From Isoetes taiwanensis (lineage: Eukaryota; Streptophyta; Lycopodiopsida; Isoetales; Isoetaceae): 64,000 nucleotides of DNA. Positions 55,157-64,000 of this stretch are shown piece by piece (within the stretch, counting starts at the first letter, position 1; each line of letters begins with the position of its first letter). The translations under genes and the position numbers were made by a program. The stretch lies in contig JAJEKV010000431.1 of assembly GCA_021234155.1 (NCBI GenBank), forward strand, positions 142,649-206,648, in the 5' to 3' direction. The notes under the pieces are model-generated. The model worked only from the letters and a program-made list of their open reading frames with translations, was not told the origin of the DNA and made no database searches.

Positions 55157-56300
55157 TTAACCTACACAAATCGACATGCCTGAGCCGATTTCTTCGGAGA
55201 TGACCTTGCCGTCCCATTGCTCCATAAACTGTGGATACTGCTTTACTAAATCTTTCTTAAGTACCCACGTCGCGTCTTCCACTGGTAAGTGTTTCCACTT
55301 GACCAAATCTTTGGAGGAATTCTGATCTCCTCGTTTTCTTGAAAGCTTTATCAAGAATCAATTGCGGAACTATTTCCATTTTGCTCCTCGTCATTTCCAA
55401 CAACGTTGGCGAATCAAGACTTAAATGCGGATTTGGAGTATGCTTCTTCAACAAACTCACGTGGAAGACCTTATGAATCTTTAGGTGTGCTGGCAAGTCT
55501 AACTTGTAGGATTGATTACCTACTCTCTCGACTATTCTGAAAGGTCCAGCCCACCTTGGAGCAAGCTTCTTGCAATTCCCGATCCTGAGCTTCGCCTGCT
55601 TCACCTTGATCTTGAGCCAAACATCATCTCCAACTTTGAACTCTCTTACTGTTCGATGCTTGTCGGCGATGCTCTTCTGACGACTTCTTGCTGCTAGCAG
55701 ATAACCTCGAACTTCTTCCACAAGCTGCTGCATATCGGCCAACATCTGCTGCGAAACTTCCACTTTTGACACGGGGTTGTGCCAAGTATCTGGAGTTAGG
55801 CACTGATAGCCGTAATTGATCATAAACGGCGACATTTGGGATGATTCCTGCTTGGTGCTATTGTATGCAAACTCCACCAAGTGAATAAATTCTTCCCACA
55901 TACTTTGCTTATTCCAGACATAGTTTCGTAGCATGTCCTCTAAAATCCTGTTGGTCCGCTCCGTCTGGCCATCCGTCTGAGGATGGTATGCCGTGCTCAT
56001 GGATAGCTTCGTCTGAATTGTCGCAAAGAGGTCTTGCCAAAAGGCGCTCATGAACTTCGGATCCCTGTCGGAGATGATCTCCCTTGGCATGCCATGAAGC
56101 TGAAGATCTCTTTGGTGAAGAGCTTTCTTTGTATCCATAAATTGTATCGTGGTCACGCAAGGCACAAAATGTGCCATCTTAGACAACTTATCGACCACTA
56201 CCATCAAGGCATCCTTCCCTCTTGCTGTCCTTGGGAGTCTGTGATGAAGTCCATCTTTGATTACCTCCCACTTAGCGTTTGGCACCGCTAATGGCTCTAA
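55157..56300 (-). pseudogene. chromovirus B integrase with C-terminal chromodomain
   Basis: A 342-codon open frame (56285-55257) carries the integrase core: MVVVDKLSKMAHFVP (first catalytic Asp), SDRDPKFMSAFW (second) and TDGQTERTNRILEDMLR (catalytic Glu in the NRILED stretch). These are followed by VEFAYNSTKQESS, the GPY-like WAGPFRIVERVGNQSYKL and FHVSLLKKH. The chromodomain (LVKWKHLPVEDATWVL…YPQF) is in another frame from 55354. Integrase inserts the cDNA into the host chromosome; chromodomains of this group recognise methylated histone H3 tails. One frameshift separates core and chromodomain. The H3-like gene at the other end of this same element makes that pairing noteworthy. Confidence 0.85.
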
Positions 56301-58150
56301 TGCCCACGGAATTGAAGCTGCTCCGCCTTAACCGTCTGCTGGCATAGGTGACATTCCTTGATGTAGCGAGCTATTTGCTTCTTCATTCTGGCCAATAATA
56401 GCTGCTGCGCGCACTTTGAAATATGTTTTCATGAATCGCATGGCCAGCTATTGGGGCATTTGTTGCGTGTCATGGAGGATCAACTTCCTTACACACGATG
56501 ATTTGGATGCGCACAACTTGTTCTTATGGTATAACAGGTTGCCTTCCTTCTTATAATGCTTGGAGGCCTCCCGCTCTTTATCTGTTCTAGCCTCCTTAGA
56601 AAGGCTTGCCCATACTTCCACGAAATCCACATCCGTTGGCAAGGACTCTTCAATCCTCTACCCAAAGTCATTTGGAGGCGTCGAAATTGCATTACAATGC
56701 ACTCTAGTTGTCGGGGGATGCCTTGAAAGCGCATCTGCTACCACATTGAGCTTCCCGGCTTGTAGACTATATCAAAGTCATATTCTTGAGGAACTCCATC
56801 CATCTCCATTTGCCTCAGTTAAGGTGTGGTTGCGTGAATACATATTGGAGGCTCGATGGTCGGTATCAATTGGAACTTCCTTCCCAAGAGATAATGCCTC
56901 CATATTCTTAATGCCACGACAACCGCAAAGCAACTCCTGATCGTGCGTTGGGTGGCAGCGTCTCGGCGTCGTTCATCTTCACGGAATCATACGCTACCAC
57001 CGCGCTCTTCTTGCATAAGCAATTGCACTGTAGCTATCTTACTCGCATCTGTTGCTACAAGCTTATCTTTCTCCGGGTCCGGCAAGGTCAAGACAGGGGC
57101 TGTCGTCAGAGCTTCTTTCAACAATTCAAACCCCTTTTGGGCTTTCTTGTGCCAATGCTCTACCCAATCTTTCACCTTCTACGCCCTCGTCGGTGCATTA
57201 GCGGGGCTGCTATCTTAACAAAGTTCTTCACGAACTTCTGTAGTACCCTGCTAGGCCAAGAAAACTTGACCTCGTGCACATTCTTGGCGCGACCCTTTGA
57301 ATAGCGGCTTCAATCTTTGCGGGATCCGTCGAGATGCCCCTGCTGAGATCACATGACCTAGATACTCCACTTTCTCATTGTTGAAGTGGCACTTTGACAA
57401 CTTGGCGTACAAGCCGGTGCCTCTTCAACTTCTCGGCACTCTTCTCAAGTGTTTATGCGTGCTCTTCAAGGGATCTGCTATACACCAAAATGTCATCAAA
57501 GAAAACAATCACAAAGGTGTCTAAAAACTCCCACGAAGATGTCGTTCATGAGCCTCATGAGCGTTCTTGGGGGCATTCGATAAGCGAAAGGCATTCACAG
57601 TGAACTTCGTGGTGCCCATATCTGCAGCGTTCGAAGGCGGTCTTATGGATATCTTCTTCCTTTATCGATCTGATGATAGCGACCTTAAGTCGATTTTGGA
57701 GAAGATCTTTGCACCTTGGAGCTGATCCATCAAGTCATCGATGCGGGGGCGCATACTTGTTCTTAATGGTGTGCTTGTTCAAGCGCCTATAGTCTATGCA
57801 CATCCTCAAAGATCCATCCTTCTTCTTGACAAAAGAATGGGCGCTCCAAGCGGCGAGACACTAGGTCTAATGAAACCTAGGTCGGCGGCTCCTGCTAGCT
57901 GCTTCTTCAGCTCAGGCAACTCTGCGTTGTCATTCTATATGGAGCCTTGCTTGTTGGCTTTGTTCCCGGTTCGAGTGCAATCTCGCACTCAACTCCCCTA
58001 TAAGGAGGGCTGCTTGATCTCATCGGAAAGAGATCATGGAACTCCGTGATCGGTGAGCTACTTGCCCGGCAACTTCTTTGAGCACGTTGTCTTCTTTGCT
58101 TCCTTCGATTCGGCTCACTAATCTCAAGCTTGAAGATGTATGCCACTTGC
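56301..58150 (-). pseudogene. chromovirus B reverse transcriptase and RNase H
   Basis: Shifting minus-strand frames show [20 protein letters not shown] (about 57960), [18 protein letters not shown] (about 57800), a LMRLMNDIF block, and ALTTAPVLTLPDPEKDKLV plus ATDASKIATVQLLMQEE of the RNase H start (about 57050). The end of RNase H follows (ADALS-like, near 56730). RT copies the element RNA into DNA and RNase H removes the template. The YxDD region is damaged by frameshifts, so this copy cannot make an intact polyprotein. Confidence 0.75.
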
Positions 58151-58177
58151 TCACTCTTGATGCACTTGAGCAGCCGT

Positions 58178-58560
58178 TTAGAAGACATACTTTGCATGAT
58201 GGGAACAACTTCCTTTTGTTATCTCAATGATCTTGCCGTCGGGCGTTGGGAAGGTCACCTTCCGCTTTCCGCGATCGATAATGGCCCTGGCTGGCCCAAG
58301 GTACTCCATTCCTATGATCAAGTCATACTTGCCAATGCCCATTACTTCTGCCCCCATCTGGATATTAATCCCTGGCAAGTCGATGTCGAAGTTAATTCTC
58401 TTGCCCGCCGTCTGCCTTACTGCACCACTTGCTAAGACAACGGGTCTTGGCTTTGACTTTAGCGGCTTCAACTTCAACATTTGAACCATTCTGGGGGATG
58501 CAAAGTTATGGCTACTTCACGAGTCTATCAAGACTATGAAGGACTTGGCCTTGGCCTTCC
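58178..58560 (-). pseudogene. chromovirus B aspartic protease
   Basis: The frame reads D-S-stop-S-S-H-N-F-A at the active site, where D-S-G is expected; the Gly codon has become TGA. It continues VVLASGAVRQTAGKR and DLIIGMEYLG, matching element A. Retropepsin cleaves the polyprotein. Confidence 0.7.
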
Positions 58561-59027
58561 CTCTGTGGAAATTACCTTATCTTGGCTCTCTGCTTGCTCT
58601 GTATCTATTGCGGCAAAGATATGACACTCACCCTGAATGTAGTCGCGGGCCTCTTCGCCGTCGTCGTCGGACAGGGCGTCCCAATCTCCCAACTCCGCTA
58701 GAGCTGCACTCATGACGTAGGGGCAGTTTGCTGTCCTATGGCCTGGCTGGAAGCACCTGAAGCACAATTGCTTTTCTATGCACTCCTGCCTCTTTTCCTT
58801 GGGCATTTGCGCAAAAGGATCGCCTTTGCTTTGGAGTAGTTTGACCCCTCCTGCTTGTCCTTGAAGGACACACTGCTTCTTCTCCTCTTTGTTTCCCTGG
58901 TTCCCACCATATGGGGCTCTAGCTGGACTGGGGTAGGCTGCCACAGGGCTATAGCTTCCTGTCGCCTTGCCTTTATCTGGAAATCTTGCTGTTTTGTGCC
59001 CGCTATTACGAGGTCACGACCCTGCAA
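58561..59027 (-). pseudogene. chromovirus B nucleocapsid zinc knuckle
   Basis: CFRCFQPGHRTANC is a CCHC knuckle preceded by a Lys/Gln-rich spacer, the RNA-binding end of gag. An acidic segment (SDDDGEEARDYIQGECHIF) leads into the protease, as in element A (DDEAPDYIQGEFHIY). Confidence 0.75.
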
Positions 59028-59098
59028 GCTTATAGCCTTGGATTAAACCCGATCTTGTCCTGGGGTTTATTGCCCTCACAAGCTGCGGATCTCCTCAT

Positions 59099-59841
59099 TC
59101 AGCCCCTCAATATAGCTTTCTCTTGCATGCTTCTCTCCCAACCCGACGCGTCTGACCTTAGCCTCATGAATTCCTCTGTATATTTCTGACTGATTTGTTG
59201 CCTTCTTGCAACTTTGTAAAGCTTCTTTGCATCATCTTTGGACTTATGTTCCCTCGGAGCGTAATAAACGAAGGCTTTAGCAAACTTTACGAACTTACAA
59301 GCATCCTGCTTAAGCCATGTGCCTTTGCATAACCCTTCCACCAAATCCGGCGGCTCCTTTCAAGTTGGCTGTTTGCAACTCTGCCTTTGTCCTTATCCTT
59401 CATGCCATAAGCATTTCCGTACTCGCTCATTTCGTCCAGCCATGCCTCTGCTTCCAATCGACTGTTCTCCCACGAGCATGTTCGATTCCGGGCCTTCCAT
59501 ACATTGCCGGTCGCGGAATCTACCTTCTTACGGTAGTCGGAGGCCACGGTATCTCTTTTGTCGTCCCTACGGGGTATTCCTCTGCCTTCCATCTGTTGGT
59601 TCACGGGCACTGTTCTTCCTCTTCCTCGGTCGGTCGAGTGCGAACTTGAGTCGGAAGATTCGGGCTGGAGGATCTCCTTCTCTTGCTCCTCTTCTTGTCT
59701 TTTCACGCCCTCAGGCTGATGCTTGCGGCAAGCTGGCGTTGCCACCCGAACCCACTCACGCTTGCGGACGGTAATGCCTTTATCTGCTCGGTCCGTCCTC
59801 ATCATCGGGCTATCTCCTCCTCTCGGGGTCATGGGTTCCAT
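59099..59841 (-). pseudogene. chromovirus B gag
   Basis: From ATG 59841 (MEPMTPRGGD) a charged, Ser-rich N-terminus leads to AEAWLDEMSEYGNAYGM and RIWWKGYAKAHGLSRM. The C-terminal half (QKYTEEFMRLR) is in another frame. It is homologous to element A gag. Confidence 0.75.
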
Positions 59842-60152
59842 ATCTTCAAATAGGTTCCTTGCGGGGGTGGTGCAGGTGGGGTTTGCTCTTCTATAAGATC
59901 TCGCAGTTGTCGTTCCCCTGCGTTTAGGCCTCTAGCTGCATACACAAGCAATTCATGGCTATATGATTAGTTTCATTTGTTCTCTTGCATTGTTTATGTT
60001 TGTTGGTATAGTTGTGGGGCAAAAATACATCAACAAAGCATTTAAAGTGCAATAGGATTTATATTCATATATCATATAATATTTAGGATACAAAAGTCTC
60101 GGGATCAAGAGTTTAACTAGTCTTGAAATGCCTTGGGTAAGGCGGGTTGTCT

Positions 60153-61630
60153 TCAAAACTTCTTAACTTGGGCCGTAGTCCCTACCAAGGTGACCCAAGT
60201 TCTGATGATGCTTGCCGGCGAGCCTCCCTGTATGGCCCTCACCAGGTCTTCTACCCTGCGGTCGGATGTAAGGGCCGCAGTCACTGCCAATCTCGCCTGA
60301 CGTCGGTGGGGTATGGCGAAGTCGAAGAGGTCAAGTGCCATTGCCCTCTTGACTAAGACAGCATAGTCGACATTTGTTGCTATTCGAGCATGCCTGCCGA
60401 AGCCTGAGAGTGCAATCAGCATGAACACTCCTTCTTCGCCTCTGGGACTGAACTTGCGGTGAATTACGCTATTCTCCCATCCATCGCGCGGACAAGTAGT
60501 ACGGCGACTTGTCGTTGTGTGTCTTGAAGCTTCTCGCTTGTTTGGCCTCGGCTCGTGTGCCCGGCGTACTCGTCGACCTCAATTTCAGTCAGCTCCCTGT
60601 AGTCTTCCATTGTGCGGTCGAGCCTCCTGAGGTCGATTCCTTCTCCTTTTGGCAGGGGTGATATCGGAGGACTCGGCATTAGGATGCTCGTGGTCTTCCC
60701 ACGGATCCCCATCTGCTCTTGGAGGGCGAGGAACTCCTCCTCTGTTGGCAGCTCCCGCTCGTCCATCATTTGCCTTATCTTTCTTTGTAGGCACGGATAT
60801 GGAGGAGGTCGTCTCCCTGTGTAGCCAGGTGTCGGCCTCCCTCACTTGCGGAGCCGGAAAGTGCGAGGCTCCCGGCGATAGAAGTCGTCCATGTCGGGTT
60901 GCCGGATTGGTGGTGGGCAGTTCGTCCAACTGAGCTCCCTCTCCGCATTCGGGAAGGTTACGGATGTGTTGAGGAGTAGATGCTCCTCGTTAATCACGAT
61001 GTCGGGGCTAGGCTTGTGATGCCTAGCGGAGTGGGGGCGACTTCGATGCCCTGCCCGGCTGCTCGAGATTGATCAGCTCCTGCTCTGCTTGGCGCCGTTC
61101 TTCGTATGAGTCGAGCTCCGTGTATCCTTCGTCGTCCTAGGCTCCTCCTCATCCTCTCTTGCTTCCCGTTGTTCATTGATCTTTGCAAGCGACATCACAG
61201 CTCTTCTGCCGGGTGCTATGGGGTCTACCTCCATCGGAGGGATAGAGGTTGCCCCCATCGGGTTCGACCGGTGGGATAAGAAGATGGCTAGGGCTGCTGT
61301 GTAAGAGAAGTACTTGGTCTGTTGGTATCCCGGGACCATGTAGTCGAGTAGTCTCTGCGCCTTGTTAGTCAAGTACTTGGCGATGTTGGGGACGTCGCCC
61401 AAGGCTGCTTGAAGGGATGGGCGGGGAACAAAGTACCCTATGCAAGGGGGAACTTGAACAAGGGAGGGTCCTACCCTAGCTTGAAATTCTGCTAGCTTGC
61501 CTATATATTTGGGGTTGCATTTAGCGTAACGGATGTCGATTTCTTTCACAAAGACTTGGAAGATGTCGTTGACATCCGCCAAGAACATAGGCCTTTGGCT
61601 GTACCATCGCCCGAAATCAGCAGTGGCCAT
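60153..61630 (-). pseudogene. second accessory ORF (Trp-Tyr ORF) of element B
   Basis: ATG 61630 opens MATADFGRWY and runs 185 codons in frame to 61073. Shifted frames continue (LPTEEEFLALQEQMGIRGK, then VFMLIALSGFGRHARIATN and LDLFDFAIPHRRQARL) to a stop at 60153. It matches element A by WY at residues 9-10, a P-x-Y and EF block (residues 40-49) and YF-x4-ALAI (107 onward). It is long enough for about 490 residues. No known domain was recognised. It has its own upstream TATA box and inverted-repeat motifs. It lies between the H3-like gene and gag. Confidence 0.6.
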
Positions 61631-61744
61631 TGATCTAGCAAGGAAGGGAGTATCAAACGGATGCAGGAGCGCCTCAGGGAGCTGAAAGATCGCCTAAGCA
61701 GTGGGGAGCAAATTTGCAGGGTGCCAAATGAGAAATGGGGGACT

Positions 61745-61753
61745 TATTTATAG
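61745..61753 (-). promoter_or_regulatory. TATA box of the Trp-Tyr ORF
   Basis: Minus-strand CTATAAATA, 115 bp before ATG 61630. The same nonamer lies 111 bp before the H3-like gene. Confidence 0.65.
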
Positions 61754-61927
61754 AAAGGGAAAACCCTAATTTTTTGGATGACCTAGATTTTCTTGAGATT
61801 AGGCAATTCGATCTATTAAGGGATGCAATTGCAAGTTTGAAGACTATTTCTAGAGTTTGAGCATGCTAAAACGACTCTTTGAACCTATTTGTACAGTTTG
61901 GAGATCATTTGGTGAAAAATAGTGCGG

Positions 61928-61995
61928 GGTCTCACCGTTGCGCCTGAACCGATTTCTAAAATGTAGAAATCTGTCTGGCGTGTGACGTGTGAGAC
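61928..61995. promoter_or_regulatory. inverted-repeat motif P1
   Basis: GGTCTCACCGTTGCGCC at one end and ACGTGTGAGAC at the other frame a central TTTCTAAAATGTAGAAA. The motif recurs three more times in the element. Confidence 0.7.
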
Positions 61996-62129
61996 ATGGG
62001 TCCCCAATTGGGCTAGAGCTCACTCAATTTAAGTGATGTAAGGCTGTAATTCCACTAAACTCATCGAGTTAGGCAGAAATTGACCCCTTACTTGGTCGAT
62101 TTGGAGCTGTTTTGGGCATTTTTGGGCAT

Positions 62130-62195
62130 GGTCTCTGCGTTTGCCCGACCCGATTTCTAAAATCTAGAAATCTGTCCTGGCGCGACGTGTGAGAC
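62130..62195. promoter_or_regulatory. inverted-repeat motif P2
   Basis: Starts GGTCTCTGCG and ends GGCGCGACGTGTGAGAC around TTTCTAAAATCTAGAAA; 202 bp from P1. Confidence 0.7.
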
Positions 62196-62322
62196 ATCGT
62201 CTCAATTTTGCTCAAAGCTCCAATTTAATCAAAACAAAAGTTAGGGATCGATATCTTAACCTATTTAAGCAGGGGTTTGACACTTTATTTACACAAAAAT
62301 TTCTTTATATTAACAAAATTTT

Positions 62323-63603
62323 TCAGTTATTTACAAGGTTCAAGGCGTTCTCCCTTGATGTGCACAGCAAGATACATATCTGCCTCATGAGGGGTAACCC
62401 TCTTCGCGTGCACCGTGCGGGCCGTTGAATCTTCAAAATGCTTTACTATATGCGCTTCGGCCGCCTCTTGTAAAACAATGACATCTCGTCGGTCAGCGCG
62501 TATGCGTGTTGTATTCTTGTATGACCCGGCGGACCAAAGCTGGGGCGGGCCGGGGAATCGAGTCCGTAACTCTTACGGAAGTGGCGGATCTCCTTGGTGC
62601 CCCATCTTCGACTTCTTCTTCTTGCTCCGCTTCTTCCCTGGTGCTCGGGGAGGCTTGGGCTTTGGTGGAGGGGCTTGATTAATACGGCTCTTCGTCGGGT
62701 GTCCGCCTTCAATCGTTTCTCACCGGTGCTCCACGGTAATATCGTTGTCGCCTCCCACCTTGCCATATAAGCATTGTGTTCCACGATCCTCTTGATAGAC
62801 CTTTGGGGTCTATCACATATGCTTCCCGTTGCGGCGCGGGGCTTTGACTCTATCACGTCGGAAAAGGTGGGGGCTTCGCTAACTATCCGGTCTCCTCCCC
62901 TTCTTGGGCTACATGCTCCGGGACCTCTTCCTCTCGAGGGGGCTTTGAAGAGCTTACCCCGTCTGCGCCCGACACGTAGTCTCCATCCAGTCGTCGGTGG
63001 TGGGCGGAGTCTCCCCTCCCGGCGGCTCGTTGATGGCGGGACCCTCGGCTCGCTTCGGGCCTTTACCAGCTTCCTCTTGCACGCCTTCACGGCTTTGGCC
63101 TTCCTCTTCTTGGGTGGCTGTAGTCGGGTCGTCTTCCGACTCTTTGTTCTCGCTCCGTCGGCTCTTTAACCGTGCTTGTGGGCCCGGCGTGTGAGGTCGA
63201 CCTCTTCTTCGGGGTGAGTTCGGTAGTTCTTTGCTCCTCTCTTCCTGCTCCTCCTCTGCGGGTGGATCTCAACACAGGGTTGCTCTGGGTTGTTGATGGG
63301 TCCCCTTTGTTCCCTCTGCTCTTCCTGTGGGTTGGCGTCCTCCTGGTGTTGCTCCTGCTGCTGCCCGCTTCTTTCCTCTTCCCGCGCAATTTCGTCGAGG
63401 ATCTGGTTCATGACATCTGGCCGGTCATCCTCCAAGAGCTCTGTGTGGTCGCTCCTGTCCGAACCTGCATCCTCGCTCGAAGAAGATTCGCCTTCATGGA
63501 GAAGGCGTTCTCGAAGGATTCTCTGAAAGAGGCCGGAGCCGCTGGCGCTGGAGGATCCGCTTCGGCTAGGCTTCCTTGCAGTCTGTTTTGTACGTGCCAT
63601 CAT
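62323..63603 (-). pseudogene. retrotransposon-borne histone H3-like gene with canonical H3 tail (element B copy)
   Basis: The protein opens M-M-A-R-T-K-Q-T-A-R-K-P-S. After the Met this is the histone H3 tail, including the Lys4 and Lys9 contexts (Ser10 is Pro here). A Ser-rich, acidic and Gln/Glu-rich linker follows (SSSSEDAGSDRSDHTELLEDD, QQQEQHQED), then basic stretches. At the 3' end shifting frames give the H3 core: GTKEIRHFRKSYGL, LVRRVIQEYNTHTR, VLQEAAEAHIVKHFEDS, VHAKRVT and HIKGER, ending at TGA 62323. Tail and core in one 1281-bp gene means a real H3-derived protein with a long insert. An in-frame TAA near 63166 and at least two frameshifts inactivate it. Histones package DNA; the role in an element is unknown (cDNA or particle chromatin, targeting, or decoy of H3 modifiers). 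A minus-strand TATA box lies 111 bp upstream. Confidence 0.9.
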
Positions 63604-63713
63604 CTTGCGGTTTGTCGATCGGAGCTAAGCGCCAGAAGATCGCCTTGACAGTCACGAGCGAAGTTCTAGGGAAGAACAGGAAAAATGGGAGGGGTCCGGG
63701 TCTATTTATAGGG

Positions 63714-63722
63714 CCAATTTTA
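63714..63722 (-). promoter_or_regulatory. TATA box of the H3-like gene
   Basis: Minus-strand CTATAAATA, 111 bp before ATG 63603. Confidence 0.65.
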
Positions 63723-63784
63723 GGTCAACTTTTAAACTACCTTTTTGGGTTGTCTAAAGCACCTAAAAACACCTAATTAAGCAA

Positions 63785-63852
63785 GGTCTCACACGTTGCG
63801 CCCAGCCCGATTCCTAGAATCTAGAAACCTGTCCTGGCGCGACGTGTGAGAC
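63785..63852. promoter_or_regulatory. inverted-repeat motif P3
   Basis: Perfect 11-bp arms GTCTCACACGT and ACGTGTGAGAC, extended inward by GCGCC and GGCGC, around ATTCCTAGAATCTAGAAA. It lies 63 bp upstream of the TATA box. Confidence 0.75.
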
Positions 63853-63973
63853 ATGGTGGAGCCCACTATTAAATTAACATGTAACATGCTAAATCTACTA
63901 ATTCTTAGCTTAAAATTAGAATTATCAAGGTATTTTACTGTAATTTACAACTTTTTGGTGTCAAAAATTTGAA

Positions 63974-64000
63974 TGTCTCACCACGTTAAGCCCGGCCCGT
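63974..64000. promoter_or_regulatory. inverted-repeat motif P4, cut by the window end
   Basis: TGTCTCACCACGTTAAGCCC begins a fourth copy, 189 bp beyond the start of P3, mirroring the 202-bp spacing of P1 and P2. Confidence 0.55.

Noticed and set aside
62446..63090. Long Arg-rich minus-strand frame inside the H3-like gene taken as a separate basic protein
   Set aside because: An alternative frame over much of it gives the acidic composition expected of the linker. The H3 core appears only by changing frame, so this frame is partly out of register.

Overview
This window is repeat-rich nuclear DNA of a land plant. Most intact-looking coding sequence belongs to nested transposable elements: Ty3/gypsy chromoviruses, LINEs, a Penelope-like retroelement, a CACTA DNA transposon and a gag-only LTR element. 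Host sequence is limited to remnants of an ABCC transporter and of a DYW-type PPR protein. The element mix, including a Penelope-type reverse transcriptase rare in flowering plants, suggests a large-genome seedless plant (fern or lycophyte) or a gymnosperm. That assignment is inference; no organism-specific marker is present.

Layout. 1-0.9 kb: ABCC pseudogene (minus). 3.2-3.4 kb: promoter-like cluster. 4.6-16.2 kb: minus-strand chromovirus D. Its 3' LTR is split by a LINE fragment, and the LINE poly(T) is itself split by a Penelope-like element with two 2.1-kb direct repeats (5758-13995). 16.2-23.2 kb: plus-strand chromovirus A (5' LTR, PBS, histone H3-like gene, a second accessory ORF, gag, protease, start of RT). 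23.5-47.8 kb: two LTRs of element C enclosing decayed internal DNA and a 15-kb CACTA transposon (27440-42420, 3-bp TSD). The CACTA element holds a LINE fragment, a minisatellite, large inverted repeats and a complete TR-GAG element (36723-39757, 5-bp TSD). 48.5-48.9 kb: PPR-DYW pseudogene. 49.1-52.1 kb: minus-strand L1-like LINE. 52.6-64 kb: minus-strand chromovirus B, open at the window edge.

The most remarkable content is shared by chromoviruses A and B. Both carry, between the 5' LTR side and gag and in the same order, (i) a gene of about 1.3 kb ending in a histone H3 fold and (ii) a second ORF beginning with a Trp-Tyr pair at residues 9-10. In B the H3-like protein starts with the canonical H3 tail M-ARTKQTARK, so tail and core come from one H3-type protein with a long acidic, Ser/Gln-rich insert. 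In B each accessory gene has its own CTATAAATA box 111-115 bp before the ATG, with 66-68-bp inverted-repeat motifs upstream. These elements also encode an integrase with a chromodomain, the module class that reads methylated H3 tails. A retrotransposon lineage carrying its own H3 and an H3-reading integrase is, to my knowledge, undescribed; I could not search. Both H3 copies are frameshifted here, so intact relatives must exist or have existed elsewhere.

The Penelope-like element is the second notable system. It is endonuclease-less as far as visible, has at least three ORFs upstream of or leading into the RT, carries a perfect 12-bp stem-loop just after the RT stop, and is followed by a partial tandem copy.
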